From: JAYEHK01 sp034659475
Lineage (GTDB): Bacteria; Bacillota; Syntrophomonadia; Syntrophomonadales; Syntrophomonadaceae
Length of the DNA stretch: 56,251 nt
NCBI GenBank assembly: GCA_034659475.1
Contig: JAYEHK010000038.1
Span: 1 to 56,251 of the forward strand
Reading direction: 5' to 3'
In this document: positions 25,136 to 34,417 of the stretch, in pieces
Numbering within the stretch: position 1 is the first letter of the stretch
Layout of the letters: each line of letters opens with the position of its first letter
Made by a program: the position numbers and the translations under genes
Notes under the pieces: model-generated
Databases searched by the model: none
Seen by the model: only the letters and a program-made list of their open reading frames with translations
Told to the model about the DNA's origin: nothing

Positions 25136-26056
25136 CTACCTCAAAATCAGATCTGCAACCTTTACGGGGTCATTTACGCATCGCACCGGCACCCCTATTT
25201 CCTGCTGAAACCATTCTATATACGCAAGCGTATCTTTTTGTTTAATAAAACGATAATCAAAAGCCACGTACATCCGATCTGTTTTGTTTACTTTTAATTC
25301 ATTGCAGTACCGCAAAAGCAAATCTCTATCCTGAATCAACTGTTTATTGACATAGGCATAGATATTGTTGTTCCATCGGCTTATGCGGGGACGTGTTTGA
25401 AAAACCCATTCCTTATGAGGTTTATTTACCTTCAACCCGATAAGTATAGCAGCACAAAACGTGGTAAGACAGGTTTCTTGTTTCACAAGTCGCCAACGAG
25501 GAACGGTTACCAGAATAATCGGGGATTCACTTACCTGCAGCAGTTGAACCAATGTTTTCACCTGTATGCCGTCTCGCATATAACCATGCACAGCATAACC
25601 TTTGTACGTAGGAACAATCACAATATCCGGCGCCATCCCCAGGGTAGACAGATGATGTCCTCCATCAAAGACCACCACACGGTAGGCCTGTTTTCTTAAA
25701 ACGGTTAAATAGGAACTTCCACTGGCAGAGGTGTGCCATGTATCCATCCCTGAACATTCAATCAAAACATTATCATCGGATTGCAGGAAATCATCCATTT
25801 CCGTCTGATAAGATCGCCCTGTATGCGGTAATATAGTGCGTATTCTGAGCTTTTCCTGTTGTACCCCGATATCCCTCAACCCAGGATTATATACAATATT
25901 AAACCTGGCATGAGATGACAAAAGTGAACCCACGATGGAGAGCATATTGTTACCACCGGCTGCACTCCATTCCTTTTGTGTTCTGTCTGGAAATAGAAAA
26001 AATCCCAGTGGCAAGAGCAAGACAAGAATAACGGCAAGTTTTTTGAACATATGCAA
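25136..26056 (-). CDS. Membrane-anchored protein of unknown function
   Basis: I do not recognise a family. The 306-residue product has an N-terminal hydrophobic segment (about 5-22, LAVILVLLLPLGFFLF) that could be a signal anchor, then a soluble domain with VVVFDGGHHLSTLGMAPDIVIVP, IILVTVPRWRLVK, and YVAFDYRFIKQKDTLAYIEWFQ. The alternating hydrophobic strands suggest an alpha/beta fold outside the membrane. The start is TTG with GGAG upstream; an ATG two codons later is the alternative. It lies ten bases after deoC and 12 bases before recO, so it belongs to their operon. Confidence 0.8.
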   Translation of the reverse strand: MHMFKKLAVILVLLLPLGFFLFPDRTQKEWSAAGGNNMLSIVGSLLSSHARFNIVYNPGLRDIGVQQEKLRIRTILPHTGRSYQTEMDDFLQSDDNVLIECSGMDTWHTSASGSSYLTVLRKQAYRVVVFDGGHHLSTLGMAPDIVIVPTYKGYAVHGYMRDGIQVKTLVQLLQVSESPIILVTVPRWRLVKQETCLTTFCAAILIGLKVNKPHKEWVFQTRPRISRWNNNIYAYVNKQLIQDRDLLLRYCNELKVNKTDRMYVAFDYRFIKQKDTLAYIEWFQQEIGVPVRCVNDPVKVADLILR

Positions 26057-26066
26057 AGGTCACTCC

Positions 26067-26735
26067 TCAGTGCCCTCCCTGAACCCTGAATTCTTCCAGA
26101 ATTTTTAGCGCACTGCTTGTTCCAATGCGATTTGCTCCGGCATGGATTAACTGCAATGCAAAGTCAAGACTCCGTATTCCCCCCGAGGCTTTGATTTTAA
26201 GCCGTTCCGATTTATGGGCCTGAATAATATGAATGTCTTCCAAACTGGCACCACGGGTTGAAAAACCAGTGGACGTCTTAATATAATCGGCTTCGGTATC
26301 ATTCAACATCTCGGTTACATAGATGAGTTCTTCTTTCGTTAAAAGAGCTGTTTCCACAATTAGTTTAAATAAAAATGGTGTATCTTTCTTTAAGGAAAGA
26401 ATATCCTGCACTTCTTTTTTCACAACGTCATGTTGTCCATCCTTTAAGGCCCCGATATTCACCACCATGTCGATTTCATCTGCACCGTCTTCCAATGCCT
26501 GCTGCACTGCATATCGCTTTACAGCCGAGATATCAGCCCCCAACGGGAAGCCAATCACTGTGCAAAGCTTTACAGGGCTATTCCGCAAAATCTGTTTGGC
26601 CTGCTGTAATCGAAAGGGCTGAATACAAACAGCAACCATATTCTCATCAGCTGCCTCTATACATAGTTTTTTTATGTCATCACCTGTGGCTTCGGGTCGC
26701 AGATTCGTACTGTCAAGATAAGACGCTAAGTTCAT
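26067..26735 (-). CDS. deoC: Deoxyribose-phosphate aldolase
   Basis: DeoC cleaves 2-deoxyribose 5-phosphate into glyceraldehyde 3-phosphate and acetaldehyde. The 222-residue product shows MNLASYLDSTNLRPEAT, VCTVIGFPLGA-type (LCTVIGFPLGADIS), DEIDMVVNIGALKDG, the Schiff-base lysine in DYIKTSTGFS, and IKASGGIRSLDFALQLIHAGANRIGTSSA. The length fits. With cdd nearby it could serve deoxynucleoside catabolism. Confidence 0.96.
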   Translation of the reverse strand: MNLASYLDSTNLRPEATGDDIKKLCIEAADENMVAVCIQPFRLQQAKQILRNSPVKLCTVIGFPLGADISAVKRYAVQQALEDGADEIDMVVNIGALKDGQHDVVKKEVQDILSLKKDTPFLFKLIVETALLTKEELIYVTEMLNDTEADYIKTSTGFSTRGASLEDIHIIQAHKSERLKIKASGGIRSLDFALQLIHAGANRIGTSSALKILEEFRVQGGH

Positions 26736-26834
26736 CGGGAACCTCCTCTAGTTAATGACGATATTTTCTCAGTTGACTGACTCAATTCACTCTAATCCAT
26801 CTGTGATTGCACTGCAAAATTCTACAATTTTCCT
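26736..26834. other. Gap between deoC and palindromic copy 2
   Basis: It holds the deoC ribosome binding site (AGAGGAGG) and no gene. I see no clear promoter, so deoC may be read through from era past the palindrome. Confidence 0.4.
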
Positions 26835-27044
26835 GTTTGAATGTATAAATATTCTGGAAGCGTTGGCGGAGCATGGGAGTAACACTCTGCGAAGACGAAC
26901 GGAAAAAGGGGGCGAGCCCCATGGACGGGGCAAGAGGGCATCTGAACATGGATGTGAATTTGCCCTGTACCCCTTTTTCCGTTCGTCGAGCAGTTAGTGT
27001 TACCCCATGCGGAGACTGCTGGAAGAATATTTATACATTCAAAC
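26835..27044. repeat. 210-bp palindromic element, copy 2
   Basis: The outer arms 26835-26855 and 27024-27044 form a perfect 21-bp inverted repeat. The rest matches copy 1 (23860-24069) closely, with the same apical hairpins. Against copy 1 the paired differences are C-G to T-A (26844/27035), G-C to T-A (26850/27029), A-T to T-A (26855/27024), T-A to C-G (26896/26985) and A-T to G-C (26902/26979), so pairing is kept at all five. It sits between era and deoC. Open frames on both strands are by-products of the palindrome. Confidence 0.95.
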
Positions 27045-27096
27045 TCACTAACATAACTTTCAGCAGCAGCTTCATCTGTCAACAGAAGAGGTTTAG

Positions 27097-27978
27097 TTAA
27101 TGACGATATCCCAACTGGCTAAGATTCTTTTCGTTGTCCCGCCAGTTTTTCTTCACCTTGACCCATAGATCGAGATAGACCGGGGTATCCATCATCTTTT
27201 CGATATCCACGCGCGACTGTTCTCCGATCTGTTTTAACATCTGCCCGTTTTTTCCGATGATAATCCCTTTTTGAGAATCTCGTTCGGTGTTAATGGATGC
27301 CCTGATATAGACTTTGGCATTTGCCTTTTCCTTAAATTCCTCGATCTCAACCGCCAGCGAATGCGGAACTTCATCACGGGTTAAACTGAGGGCCTTTTCC
27401 CGGATAATTTCAGAGGCCAAAAAAGACACACTCTGATCCGTGAATTCCTCCTCGGGATAGTAGAGTGGACCTTCAGGCAATGCGATAAAGGTTTTTTCCA
27501 ACAACTGCTTCACATTCGTACCCTCTGCTGCTGAAATCGGAATATATCCGGTAAATTGCATGGCATTAAAAAAGGGCTCAATAAAGGTCTTAATCCCTTC
27601 TTCATCAGCCAGGTCAATTTTGTTAACGATGAGAAATATGGGCGCTTTCACGGTTGCCAGTTGATTGAGGATATATTGTTCTCCGCCGCCAAATGGTCTG
27701 GTTACATCTGTCATGTAATAGATGACATCCACTTCTTCCAGACTGCGGGTAGATACCTCCATCATGTACTCGCCCAATCGATGCTTCGGTTTGTGCATCC
27801 CCGGCGTATCCACAAAAATAACCTGCCCCTCTTCACAGGTATAAATGCCCTGTATCCGAGTACGCGTGGTTTGTGGTTTATCTGAAACAATCGCTATTTT
27901 CTCGCCTATAATATGGTTAACCAGTGTAGATTTGCCGACATTAGGCCGACCTATAATACTTACAAATCCTGACTTCAC
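27097..27978 (-). CDS. era: GTPase Era
   Basis: Era is a ribosome-assembly GTPase that binds the 3' end of 16S rRNA. The 293-residue product has G1 GRPNVGKSTL, G3 DTPGMH, G4 NKID and G5 SAAEG in the N-terminal domain and a C-terminal KH domain (GIIIGKNGQMLKQIGEQSRVDIE). The start is GTG with GGAGGGG upstream. It follows cdd in the conserved dgkA-cdd-era order. Confidence 0.97.
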   Translation of the reverse strand: MKSGFVSIIGRPNVGKSTLVNHIIGEKIAIVSDKPQTTRTRIQGIYTCEEGQVIFVDTPGMHKPKHRLGEYMMEVSTRSLEEVDVIYYMTDVTRPFGGGEQYILNQLATVKAPIFLIVNKIDLADEEGIKTFIEPFFNAMQFTGYIPISAAEGTNVKQLLEKTFIALPEGPLYYPEEEFTDQSVSFLASEIIREKALSLTRDEVPHSLAVEIEEFKEKANAKVYIRASINTERDSQKGIIIGKNGQMLKQIGEQSRVDIEKMMDTPVYLDLWVKVKKNWRDNEKNLSQLGYRH

Positions 27979-28056
27979 TATTATTTACCCCTCCTACAGG
28001 TGCATCATTTTAATATGCATCAACGCATCAAAATCGTCATTTGTTATCTCGTTTAT

Positions 28057-28446
28057 TCACCTTTCTTCAAGGGTGAACATCTGTGGCAGTAATTCCTTGA
28101 GTTGAAACGTTTTGTAATGCAAAACCTCATCCGCTACAATAACGGTCATATCTTTTGAAAATTCAGCCATGACCTGCAAACAAGCTCCACAGGGAAATAC
28201 ATAACCCTCTCCGCTGCCCACTATAGCAATACTTTCAAATGCTCTTTCTCCTTCTAGAACGGCTGCAAATATAGCATTTCTTTCCGCACAAACAGTAAGG
28301 CCATAGGACGCATTTTCGATGTTGGCGCCTATAAAAACCCGCCCGGTTTTGGTTAGCAAAGCAGCACCAACCCGGAAAGACGAATACGGCACATAGGCCT
28401 TTTTCTTTGCCTGAATGGCAAGCTCTAATAATTCTTCTGCTTTCAA
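28057..28446 (-). CDS. cdd: Cytidine deaminase
   Basis: It deaminates cytidine and deoxycytidine to uridine forms. The 129-residue product has the zinc motifs CAERNAIFAAV and PCGACLQVM, with the catalytic Glu in the first, and the substrate motif NIENASYG. The length matches the small homotetrameric class. It lies between dgkA and era. Confidence 0.96.
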   Translation of the reverse strand: MKAEELLELAIQAKKKAYVPYSSFRVGAALLTKTGRVFIGANIENASYGLTVCAERNAIFAAVLEGERAFESIAIVGSGEGYVFPCGACLQVMAEFSKDMTVIVADEVLHYKTFQLKELLPQMFTLEER

Positions 28447-28469
28447 TACGATGCTCCTTTATTGTCTAT

Positions 28470-28820
28470 TCACAAATGCGGACCAAAGAGAAGGATTGCA
28501 ATGATAACCGCATTTATGGCCGTTAGCAAAACACTTCCCGCTGCAAGGTTTTTAGCTATTTTGGCAATGGGATGATAATCTCTGGTCACAAGGTCCACTG
28601 TTTTTTCAACGGCAGAATTCATGGTTTCAGCAGCCAGCACCATAAAAATGGTGAGCATGAGAATCGCCCATTCCAATCTGGAAAACCCAAAATAGTACGC
28701 CAGGATGATCACCAGAAAGGTTGCTAACAGATGTATTTTCATGTTTCTCCCAGAACGAACAGCGTAACTTAAGCCGTCGATCGCATAAGAAAAACTTTGC
28801 CGAAGTTTTGTTCTTGCCAT
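28470..28820 (-). CDS. dgkA: Undecaprenol/diacylglycerol kinase (DgkA family)
   Basis: This small integral membrane kinase phosphorylates undecaprenol or diacylglycerol. The 116-residue product has an N-terminal amphipathic region (SFSYAIDGLSYAVRSGRNMKIH), three hydrophobic segments (about 30-46, 51-68 and 95-113) and the signature ETMNSAVEKTVDLV. In Gram-positives the usual substrate is undecaprenol. Confidence 0.95.
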   Translation of the reverse strand: MARTKLRQSFSYAIDGLSYAVRSGRNMKIHLLATFLVIILAYYFGFSRLEWAILMLTIFMVLAAETMNSAVEKTVDLVTRDYHPIAKIAKNLAAGSVLLTAINAVIIAILLFGPHL

Positions 28821-28830
28821 CTGTCGTATA

Positions 28831-29298
28831 CTACCTCTCCAGTTTCACTGTTTGCAATATCTTTTCCTGAAGATTCCGCATAACGCTTTCTTCTTCTTCA
28901 CTTTCGTGATCAAATCCTAACAAATGCAACATCCCATGAGCAACCAGGAACCCAAGTTCTCGTTCCAGACTGTGCCCATACTCATCTGCTTGTTCCTGTG
29001 CTCTTTCCAAAGAAATCACGATATCTCCCAGTATATTGACCTCACCAAATTCAAAATCCGGTTCGTCTTCAGAGAGTTCGTTCATGGCAAAGGAAAGCAC
29101 ATCAGTAGGTTTATTTTGCTCACGATAAGCAAAATTTAGATCCTGAATATACGAGTTATCTACAAGCAGGATACTGATCTCTGACTTTTTTGGTAGTTTG
29201 CATACCTTGGCTGTTGCATTGACCACGCTGGCAATCACCTTTTGCAGATTTTTATTGTAGGTTACTTTATCCTGCTGGTTGATGATCATCGTCTCCAT
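28831..29298 (-). CDS. ybeY: Endoribonuclease YbeY (rRNA maturation factor)
   Basis: YbeY is a zinc-dependent RNase for 16S rRNA 3'-end maturation and ribosome quality control. The product (155 residues from ATG 29298) carries the zinc motif HGMLHLLGFDHE near its C-terminus and TDVLSFAMNE. The ATG at 29298 has AAGGAGAG upstream; a longer frame starts at 29325. It overlaps the pgpH 3' end by about 30 bp. Confidence 0.95.
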   Translation of the reverse strand: METMIINQQDKVTYNKNLQKVIASVVNATAKVCKLPKKSEISILLVDNSYIQDLNFAYREQNKPTDVLSFAMNELSEDEPDFEFGEVNILGDIVISLERAQEQADEYGHSLERELGFLVAHGMLHLLGFDHESEEEESVMRNLQEKILQTVKLER

Positions 29299-31453
29299 AT
29301 GCTTCTCTCCTTTTTGAAAGTTCAAGCGCTATCGTCTCTGGATACTCAATTCTTTTATGGTAAACGCCCTCCAAAACTTTGCAAAAGTTCCTGGCGATTA
29401 CGTCCAGATCTCTGAAGGTCAGGTCGCACTCTTCAAGCTGTCCTTCGTTCAATTTATCATTAATAATTTTTCTTACCATTTCCCTGACTTTATCCACACT
29501 GAGCTCGGGCAGTGACCGGACGGCTGCTTCTACTGAATCCGCCAACATTACCAAGGCAACTTCCTTACTGTGTGGTTTGGGTCCCTCATAACGAAAGGTC
29601 TCTTCATTAACATTCTGTGTACCGTCTTCTTCTACTGCCTGCCTGTAAAAATACTTCGTCATACTCGTTCCATGATGACCACTAATGAAGTCTGTGATTA
29701 CCTCTGGCAGACGTACCTCTCGCGCTAATTCCAGACCTTCTTTAACGTGGGAGGTGACAATCAAAGCACTGAGTGCCGGTGCGATTTTTTCGTGTGGGTT
29801 AAACCCACGTTGATTCTCAATAAAATATTCTGGTCTCTTGATCTTACCAATGTCGTGATAATAGGCACCTACACGAACAAGCAGCGGATTAGCACCAATC
29901 GATTCGGCAGTCGCTTCTGCCAGGTTCCCCACCATCAAACTATGATGATACGTACCAGGCGCCTCCAGTATTAGCCTCTTTAATAGTTCATGATTAGGAT
30001 TCGATAATTCCAATAATTTAATCATACTGGTGATACCAAAAGCTGTTTCCAAATAGGGTAAGGCGCCAATCATCAATACAGCGGACAAAATACCACTTAT
30101 GATTCCCAATAAACTGCCCATCAAAGCAGATCGTAATGTGATAGTCCCTGCCATCAACATAAGGGTAAGAATCGTTGCGACATTCGTCCCGGCAATGATC
30201 AGTCCAGATTTTGCCAGATCTGAAGTTTGGCTTAACCTGGATACCCGATACACACCAACAATCCCTCCAAAAAATGCAACAATCACAAAAGGGATTTGAT
30301 TTCCACTGGTTAACAACCCTGTATAAAGAGCCATCATCATGGTCAGGAAATAGGCCAAGCGGCTGTCAATCAGAATGGCAATCAGCATAGACCCTGCCGC
30401 AACTGGTGCCAGATAACCTGTCATGGCATTAATCTCCGGACGATCTCCAATCTGAATAATGGTCAGGAAACGGGTAATGAGTAAAATGATAACAACAACC
30501 ATTCCGATTAATACCATTTGATTGGGATTCCGATATACCTCTTTGTGGTGTCGCCTTAAAAACTCCATTCCCAACCAGAAGCTTAATAGTACAAATAAAA
30601 TTGTACCGATGAAGATAACCGGATGACTGCGGGTACGTTGTATCCCCAATTGTTCCAGAATAGAGATCTGTTCATCTGTAACACGATCCCCTTCCCGGAC
30701 AATAATTTCACCTGCTTTAACAGTCTTCTGTACAGGCTGCACCTTATCGCGGGCTTCAAGGATGGCTTTTTGCGTGGCCTCTTGATTGTAAATAAGATTA
30801 GGTCTTAATGTATTGATATCAAGCAGCCTGATGACCTCTTCTGCTTCCGTAGAAAATGATAGCGTTTCTACCTGCCGGTCAATGTCTGAATAGGTCGTAT
30901 TCAGGGTTTCCTGCGTAATTGGCTTGTCCATGATTATGGTCTGTATCTGTAATGCCGCATTTTCCATAGCCGTAATATCATCGGGTTCCGTATTTAACAG
31001 ATACCCAACCAGTTCATTGATACTAATACGGCTACTGGTATCCTCTGAAAGCAACCCTTTCAGCAGATCTGCCACCTGATCCTGTTTGTTTTCTTCTTCG
31101 GTAGCTAGTACATCTCTTAGATTGCTAAAAAAGTTATTAATCTCTGTTGTCGTATTCGCCAGCGCATATTGATCTTCCTGATATGCTTTTTGAACCCGGG
31201 TCTCGGCCTGACTACGAAGTTCGTCCGTCTGTTGTTCATCAATAACAACCGCGGTGATATTTGACACAATATTCCTGCTGGCCACTTCGTCGGTTCGCAG
31301 CAACACCTGCTGTGGACTAAAATTACTAAATAAAATAAAGATCATTGCAGCTAAAAAGCCGATTACTGCAAGCACATTTTTGGTCGTCTGGTTTTTCCAA
31401 AACGCCCCTAATTTATCCCAAAAAAAAATTTTCAAGATGTTCGCAAACCTCAT
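29267..31453 (-). CDS. pgpH: 7TM-HD phosphodiesterase PgpH (YqfF), c-di-AMP specific
   Basis: PgpH-type proteins degrade cyclic di-AMP. The product (728 residues from ATG 31453) has one N-terminal membrane helix, a large extracytoplasmic 7TMR-HDED domain (about 50-290), seven transmembrane helices (about 285-470) and a cytoplasmic HD domain with the ligands in YHHSLMVGNLAEA, GAYYHDIGK and ISGHHGTS. ATG 31453 fits the GAGGAG site best; GTG 31468 lies on top of it. It lies between phoH and ybeY, as in other Bacillota. Confidence 0.94.
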   Translation of the reverse strand: MRFANILKIFFWDKLGAFWKNQTTKNVLAVIGFLAAMIFILFSNFSPQQVLLRTDEVASRNIVSNITAVVIDEQQTDELRSQAETRVQKAYQEDQYALANTTTEINNFFSNLRDVLATEEENKQDQVADLLKGLLSEDTSSRISINELVGYLLNTEPDDITAMENAALQIQTIIMDKPITQETLNTTYSDIDRQVETLSFSTEAEEVIRLLDINTLRPNLIYNQEATQKAILEARDKVQPVQKTVKAGEIIVREGDRVTDEQISILEQLGIQRTRSHPVIFIGTILFVLLSFWLGMEFLRRHHKEVYRNPNQMVLIGMVVVIILLITRFLTIIQIGDRPEINAMTGYLAPVAAGSMLIAILIDSRLAYFLTMMMALYTGLLTSGNQIPFVIVAFFGGIVGVYRVSRLSQTSDLAKSGLIIAGTNVATILTLMLMAGTITLRSALMGSLLGIISGILSAVLMIGALPYLETAFGITSMIKLLELSNPNHELLKRLILEAPGTYHHSLMVGNLAEATAESIGANPLLVRVGAYYHDIGKIKRPEYFIENQRGFNPHEKIAPALSALIVTSHVKEGLELAREVRLPEVITDFISGHHGTSMTKYFYRQAVEEDGTQNVNEETFRYEGPKPHSKEVALVMLADSVEAAVRSLPELSVDKVREMVRKIINDKLNEGQLEECDLTFRDLDVIARNFCKVLEGVYHKRIEYPETIALELSKRREAYGDDDHQPAG

Positions 31454-31508
31454 CCTCATTCTCCTCACATGCAGTAAAACCTGCTTAACCAGTGCGCCTT
31501 AAGTAAGA

Positions 31509-32471
31509 CTACTGCCTGGTTTCATGTTCTTCGTAGGCATTAATAATCTTTTGCACCAAAGGATGCCTGACTACATCATCCTGCGTCAGGTATTCAAACG
31601 ATATGCCTTTTATATTACCCAGAATTTTTTGTATTTCGATCAATCCAGAAGACTCTTCCTTAGGAAGATCGACCTGGGTAACATCACCAGTGATCACCGC
31701 TTTAGACCCAAATCCCAGCCGGGTAAGAAACATTTTCATTTGCTGGGGTGTCGTATTTTGCGCTTCATCCAGAATAATAAAAGCATTGTTAAGTGTCCGA
31801 CCACGCATATAAGCGAGCGGAGCAATTTCAATAATGTTTTTTTCCATATAACGCTGGGTGACATCCACCCCAAGTATATCAAAAAGCCCGTCATATAAGG
31901 GTCGCAAATATGGGTTTACTTTTTCTATCAGATCGCCGGGTAAAAAGCCCAGTTTTTCTCCGGCTTCCACTGCCGGTCTAACCAGAATGATTCGCTCTAC
32001 TTCTTTATTCCGTAACGAACGTACTGCCATCATAACAGCAAGGTAGGTTTTGCCAGTACCCGCTGGTCCAATACTAAACACAATGTCGTCACGAAGGATC
32101 GCCTGCACATATCGTTTTTGTCCAACAGTTCTTGCCTTCAGGGCTTTTCCTCGTGCAGTGGTCAGAATGGTCCCTGATACAATATCCTGATACCGTAAAT
32201 GATCTCCCTTTTGCATAAGATTGTTTATATAACGGATATCATTATGTGTGAGTACCCCTTCTCTTTCTACAATATCGATCAGACTGTTGATTAAGTCATG
32301 GGCATATTGTACCTGCTTTTCATTGCCCTGGATAAAGATCTCTGATCCTCTTGCAGAAATCTCCGCGTCAGATATACTTTTCAGATACCGAAAATTCTCG
32401 TCCCCGGTTCCAAAAAAAATGGCTGCATGCTGGTTGTCGGTTATCTCGATCTTGATCCCTTTGTCGGTCAA
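31509..32471 (-). CDS. phoH: PhoH-family ATPase
   Basis: The 320-residue product has an N-terminal KH-like part and a C-terminal P-loop ATPase domain with Walker A GPAGTGKTYLAVMMAV (about 137-152) and Walker B FIILDEAQNTTPQQMKMFLTR. PhoH proteins are probably involved in RNA metabolism; next to ybeY they are thought to act in ribosome or RNA quality control. The start is TTG with AGGAGG seven bases upstream. Confidence 0.95.
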   Translation of the reverse strand: MTDKGIKIEITDNQHAAIFFGTGDENFRYLKSISDAEISARGSEIFIQGNEKQVQYAHDLINSLIDIVEREGVLTHNDIRYINNLMQKGDHLRYQDIVSGTILTTARGKALKARTVGQKRYVQAILRDDIVFSIGPAGTGKTYLAVMMAVRSLRNKEVERIILVRPAVEAGEKLGFLPGDLIEKVNPYLRPLYDGLFDILGVDVTQRYMEKNIIEIAPLAYMRGRTLNNAFIILDEAQNTTPQQMKMFLTRLGFGSKAVITGDVTQVDLPKEESSGLIEIQKILGNIKGISFEYLTQDDVVRHPLVQKIINAYEEHETRQ

Positions 32472-32526
32472 ATAGTGCTCCTCCTATTGCTATATGTTTT
32501 TCTGTCATTATAGCATATGCATTATC

Positions 32527-33750
32527 TCATTTACCAATCCTGGCAGCATTTAGCGGCTGGGCTTGTGAAATATCTTCTATCACTTCTACTCTGATTTTTA
32601 ATCGTATAATAGCATCACTTGGAGCAGACAATATATCCACGCTCGATTCATTGATTTTAACCGATCCTTTTAACTCTTTATGCAACTGCCCGAGTGCTTT
32701 CCTTCTGGCAACTTCTATGGCCTCCTGGGGAGAATAGACCTGCGTCTCGGTATTCTGCTCCTTTTTTATTGTGGACCTAAAGACAAAGGACCCCAGGGGG
32801 GTTTGAAGATGGTTCATTTTGCTTTCTTCTACATAGTCATTAAATGTTTTTATCCGAATTCCTTTGAAATCAATTGTTTTCCACGGTGTTTCAACGGTGA
32901 TTATTTTTGCTTCTTTTCCGGTTAAAACTTTTGTCTCCGTCTGCAATTTACACTCTCCATAACCTTCATACCACGTTTTGGCCTTGACCTTTCCTCTAGC
33001 TCTGACAGAATAGGGTTCTGATTCCTCCATCTCTTCCGTTCCCTGCAATACATAAGGTACAGGGGGAAAGACAATGCCCGATATCAGAATATCACCTCGG
33101 GCAACAACCTGCCCTTTTTCCACATTTGCCTGACCTTCCAAAACCAGCACTTCCTCTACCACTCCATCACGGCAGGCAACAATATGACAGGGACCGGTCA
33201 TAGCCTGGTCCGGTAAAATTTTTTCAACCACATTAATATGGGCCTTCACCCCCTGAATATCCACCTGAACATAAGACAGTTCACTCAGATCTCTAAGCAT
33301 CGCCTCTTCCACTTCATTCCTGCTGAAATTCCATTTCGCCGCTCCTTGATACACACCATAACGGGCTGCTGTGGTCAGAATTTGCGCTTTATCCATTTTC
33401 GCATTACCACTGACCTCAACAAACCAGACAAAAGATGACATTACATAGAGGGTCATAATAAAAAACACCAACCCACCCAAAAAGCCCATCCTTCTTTTCA
33501 AGACTTTTTTGTATAGCGGCATCCCCTGTTGTTCCAGCACAAAAATTTCGTACCCATATTCATCGGTCAAGGTTTGCAGGGCTTCCAATCCACTGTTGCG
33601 GATTTTTAGCTGAACACCCTCCTGGACTCTTTTTATGTCCCATATGTACACACCTCTGGACATTGCTAGATTCAATATTTTTTCAGGGTTCTGTCCATTA
33701 ACACTGACCTTAATTACGCCTCCCACCTGATCAAAAAACTTGTTCGCCAT
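32527..33750 (-). CDS. yqfD: Sporulation protein YqfD
   Basis: YqfD is a membrane protein needed for normal sporulation, expressed in the mother cell. The product (407 residues from ATG 33750) has an N-terminal cytosolic part, one transmembrane helix near 90-110 (GFLGGLVFFIMTLYVMSSF), then a POTRA-like extracytoplasmic part and a DUF domain. The start at 33750 has GGAGGTG five bases upstream. It follows yqfC directly. Confidence 0.93.
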   Translation of the reverse strand: MANKFFDQVGGVIKVSVNGQNPEKILNLAMSRGVYIWDIKRVQEGVQLKIRNSGLEALQTLTDEYGYEIFVLEQQGMPLYKKVLKRRMGFLGGLVFFIMTLYVMSSFVWFVEVSGNAKMDKAQILTTAARYGVYQGAAKWNFSRNEVEEAMLRDLSELSYVQVDIQGVKAHINVVEKILPDQAMTGPCHIVACRDGVVEEVLVLEGQANVEKGQVVARGDILISGIVFPPVPYVLQGTEEMEESEPYSVRARGKVKAKTWYEGYGECKLQTETKVLTGKEAKIITVETPWKTIDFKGIRIKTFNDYVEESKMNHLQTPLGSFVFRSTIKKEQNTETQVYSPQEAIEVARRKALGQLHKELKGSVKINESSVDILSAPSDAIIRLKIRVEVIEDISQAQPLNAARIGK

Positions 33751-33762
33751 AGACACCTCCAC

Positions 33763-34041
33763 CTAATCCACGAATTTTATATTTTTAATGATTCCGGAAA
33801 CGCTCATTTCTTCAGGCATTAATGCATTAATTTCTAAATTTTCTCCATTTATTTCCAAAAATCCGCGACTAAGATTGATTCGCATACGCACCGACGTGTA
33901 CTCAATAATTCCTTTGTGATTTTCCATGTAAAACTCATTTTGCCCGATCATGGTGATTTTGGGCAAATCCAGCACCAGATCTTTGGGAATCTCTAAAAAA
34001 TCAGCCATCGCTTTGCCGATCATTTCTTTTCTCTTATTCAC
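33763..34041 (-). CDS. yqfC: Sporulation protein YqfC
   Basis: This small protein is the usual partner gene of yqfD and is SigE-dependent in Bacillus. The 92-residue product has the YabP/YqfC pattern DLVLDLPKITMIGQNEFYMENHKGI ending with the typical INALMPEEMSVSGIIKNIKFV. The start is GTG with GGAGG eight bases upstream. Confidence 0.92.
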   Translation of the reverse strand: MNKRKEMIGKAMADFLEIPKDLVLDLPKITMIGQNEFYMENHKGIIEYTSVRMRINLSRGFLEINGENLEINALMPEEMSVSGIIKNIKFVD

Positions 34042-34171
34042 ATTGCAACCTCCCTGTCTGGTTTACTTCTGCACATCTAATGCTTCATTGTAAATATATG
34101 CTTCTGAACAGGCAGTCATTCAATCTATCTTTTTTGGGTAAGCATAATCATGATTTTATTAATATTCAAAA

Positions 34172-34207
34172 AGAAAAAAACCCTCTGGATGAAAAGTCCA
34201 GATGGTT
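34172..34207 (-). terminator. Terminator after the 38-residue membrane peptide gene
   Basis: The stem CCATCTGGA/TCCAGAGGG (34197-34205 with 34181-34189) is followed by TTTTTTT on the minus strand. Confidence 0.88.
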
Positions 34208-34233
34208 CCTTTACTAAACAAATTTTTTTGGCA

Positions 34234-34350
34234 TTACATAAATGCTAAGGCTACGATACTTACCATAAACGTTATAATTACAATTCCTATGATGATTATA
34301 ACCGCAGTTCTTTGCTTGCGATTCTGCATTCCTCTATTCATGAAAGTCAC
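34234..34350 (-). CDS. Small single-span membrane protein (38 aa)
   Basis: A short gene starting GTG (34350) with GGAGG upstream and ending TAA at 34234. The product is VTFMNRGMQNRKQRT followed by one hydrophobic helix (AVIIIIGIVIITFMVSIVAL). The basic, Gln/Arg-rich N-terminus and single span resemble the DUF4044 type of small clostridial membrane proteins, but I cannot confirm the family. Terminators on both sides make it an independent unit between rpsU and yqfC. Confidence 0.65.
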   Translation of the reverse strand: MTFMNRGMQNRKQRTAVIIIIGIVIITFMVSIVALAFM

Positions 34351-34375
34351 CGATACAGCACCTCCATATTAGAAT

Positions 34376-34417
34376 ATAAAAAAGTCTGGTAACCTCACAG
34401 GTACCAGACTTTTTTTA
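34376..34417 (-). terminator. Terminator after rpsU
   Basis: The stem AAGTCTGGTA/TACCAGACTT (34402-34411 with 34382-34391) is flanked by A- and T-runs and would work on either strand. Confidence 0.88.

Noticed and set aside
26822..27100. Open frames of 75-86 codons over palindromic copy 2
   Set aside because: They are mirror images caused by the inverted arms; the covariation keeps base pairing, not codons.
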